Assembly (NCBI GenBank): GCA_030424825.1
Contig: JAUHWE010000244.1
Coordinates: 1 to 7,020, forward strand
Reading direction: 5' to 3'
DNA length: 7,020 bases
DNA from: Verrucomicrobiia bacterium
GTDB taxonomy: Bacteria > Verrucomicrobiota > Verrucomicrobiia > Opitutales > Opitutaceae
The notes below the pieces were generated by a model, which had not been told where the DNA came from, did no database searches, and saw only the letters and a list, made by a program, of their open reading frames with translations. Position numbers and translations under genes: made by a program. This document shows positions 6,022 to 7,020 of this stretch, in pieces; position 1 is the stretch's first letter; the number at the start of each line of letters is the position of its first letter.

Positions 6022-7020
6022 TCAAAACTTCCCATCGCTTACTTCGAAATGGGTCGGCTTCCCCAGCAAGGGATTGCCGGCTTCGATCCACCTAGCGGTC
6101 CATTCTACAATTTTATCCAAAGGAACCTGAGGCTTCCCCAGTTCTTTAAACACCCACGAGGCATTCGAGAGCAGTGCCTGAGGCTGCTCCTCGCCTACGA
6201 TAATGGGCTCCCTACCAAACAATTCTCCAAAACGAATGGCCATTTCCCTCACGGAAACCGTTTCGGCTCCTGTCAGATTCATGATCCTAGGCGGGCTCGA
6301 GCACAAACGGAAGGAACGCAGGATCAACGCATTCGCATCTCCCTGCCAAACCACATTCACGTAGCCCATGGATACATCTACCGGTTGGGCGTTGAATACC
6401 TTCGAGGCAATGTCGACCAACACACCGTATCGCATTTCTACCGCATAGTTCAAACGAATGAGAGCAACCTGTGTATCGTTGGTCAAACTTCCGTATTCAA
6501 AAATCCGCTCTCGACCGAGGCAGGATTGGGCGTACTCGCCGACGGGCAAGGGAGGGCCCGTCTCTTTCGAACCACCCGAGTCAACGTTCACAAGAGGATA
6601 GACGCAGCCAGTGGACAAAGCGACCATCCGGGAATCCGAGTAGCGTTCCGCAATCAGTCCTGGCAGATAGGCATTCATCGCCCATGTGTAAGCCTCGTTT
6701 CCAGACGTTCCAAACTTGGTCCCCGCCAAATAGATGACATTCTTTGCGTCGGGCAATCCTTGGACGAAATTCGGATTCAGCAAGTCGCCGGCAATCGTCT
6801 CGACTCCATGCGCTTCCAGGTATTTCCTGTTTTCCGGGGAACTAAATCGGGACACTCCGATCACCCGTTTTTTGATTCCCGCTTCTTGACAGGCCCGTTT
6901 GGCCATACAGGCCATTGAAATCCCCATCTTGCCAGACACTCCCAAAAACAGGAAATCACCTACGAGGATCTTCGCCATCCGAACCAGTTCAGGAGGGGGA
7001 CGGGACAATGCCTCTTCCAG
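6022..7020 (-). CDS. NAD-dependent epimerase/dehydratase-like extended SDR protein (5' end outside window)
   Basis: A Rossmann-fold oxidoreductase of the extended SDR (epimerase/dehydratase) type, presumably cytosolic and using NAD(P)H. The glycine-rich nucleotide loop GVSGKMG lies at about residues 23-29, counting from the TTG at 7008. YLAGTKFG at 93-100 is the usual strand after the loop, and STGCVYP at 132-138 supplies the active-site Ser/Thr. The usual YxxxK is instead YAQSC (Tyr159, Cys163), so the catalytic lysine is missing at the expected place. The frame stays open from the TTG to the window edge (four more codons reading L-E-E-A), and there is no convincing start, so the true start probably lies beyond 7020. 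About 332 codons are visible, close to a full-length family member. It is upstream of, and in line with, the DapA-like gene after a 131-bp gap. It could be a sugar-acid or uronate dehydrogenase-like enzyme, but the substrate cannot be read from sequence. The fold is sure, the reaction is not. Confidence 0.88.
   Translation of the reverse strand: MEEALSRPPPELVRMAKILVGDFLFLGVSGKMGISMACMAKRACQEAGIKKRVIGVSRFSSPENRKYLEAHGVETIAGDLLNPNFVQGLPDAKNVIYLAGTKFGTSGNEAYTWAMNAYLPGLIAERYSDSRMVALSTGCVYPLVNVDSGGSKETGPPLPVGEYAQSCLGRERIFEYGSLTNDTQVALIRLNYAVEMRYGVLVDIASKVFNAQPVDVSMGYVNVVWQGDANALILRSFRLCSSPPRIMNLTGAETVSVREMAIRFGELFGREPIIVGEEQPQALLSNASWVFKELGKPQVPLDKIVEWTARWIEAGNPLLGKPTHFEVSDGKF

Noticed and set aside
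6049..6918. 289-codon plus-strand open frame opposite the SDR gene
   Set aside because: It is codon-aligned antisense to the SDR frame, so it stays open simply because the sense gene lacks TTA, CTA and TCA codons there. The translation shows no family motif, whereas the minus strand gives a clear Rossmann protein.

Overview
The window is an ordinary-looking stretch of a bacterial chromosome of intermediate GC content. It carries six genes, all transcribed leftward (minus strand), with short gaps and no RNA genes, transposons or CRISPR array. Three things together suggest a Verrucomicrobiota (Opitutae-like) or Planctomycetota genome: an exported type I sulfatase, a long DapA-family protein next to an unusual SDR, and a near absence of Shine-Dalgarno motifs before the starts. 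This is inference from family flavour, not a taxonomic proof.

In transcription order (right to left) the genes are: (1) a 5'-truncated NAD-dependent epimerase/dehydratase-like protein, 6022-7020, running off the right edge; (2) a 131-bp gap holding a strong 36-bp imperfect palindrome at 5941-5976; (3) a DapA/NAL-superfamily lyase, 4826-5890; (4) a two-domain GNAT acetyltransferase, 3963-4820, only 5 bp behind it; (5) an 87-bp gap; (6) an SsuD-like FMNH2-dependent monooxygenase, 2712-3875; (7) a YdhF-like aldo/keto reductase, 1783-2691, 20 bp behind it; (8) a 112-bp gap; (9) an exported type I sulfatase, 231-1670. The leftmost 230 bp hold no convincing gene, only weak hairpins.

The genes divide into two tightly spaced pairs (lyase-GNAT and monooxygenase-AKR) flanked by a dehydrogenase-like SDR and a secreted sulfatase. 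The reading that fits best is a small catabolic or sulfur-scavenging locus. The sulfatase would release sulfate from an organosulfate outside the cytoplasm. The monooxygenase would cleave a C-S bond with the AKR reducing the aldehyde formed, in the manner of the sulfoquinovose monooxygenase (sulfo-SMO) route. The SDR and DapA-like lyase would process a sugar acid or other 2-oxo acid. No transporter, regulator, flavin reductase or glycosidase is visible, so the substrate is unknown and the single-pathway interpretation is a hypothesis. The six families are individually well known. Their combination, the palindrome, and some active-site departures are what merit a second look.
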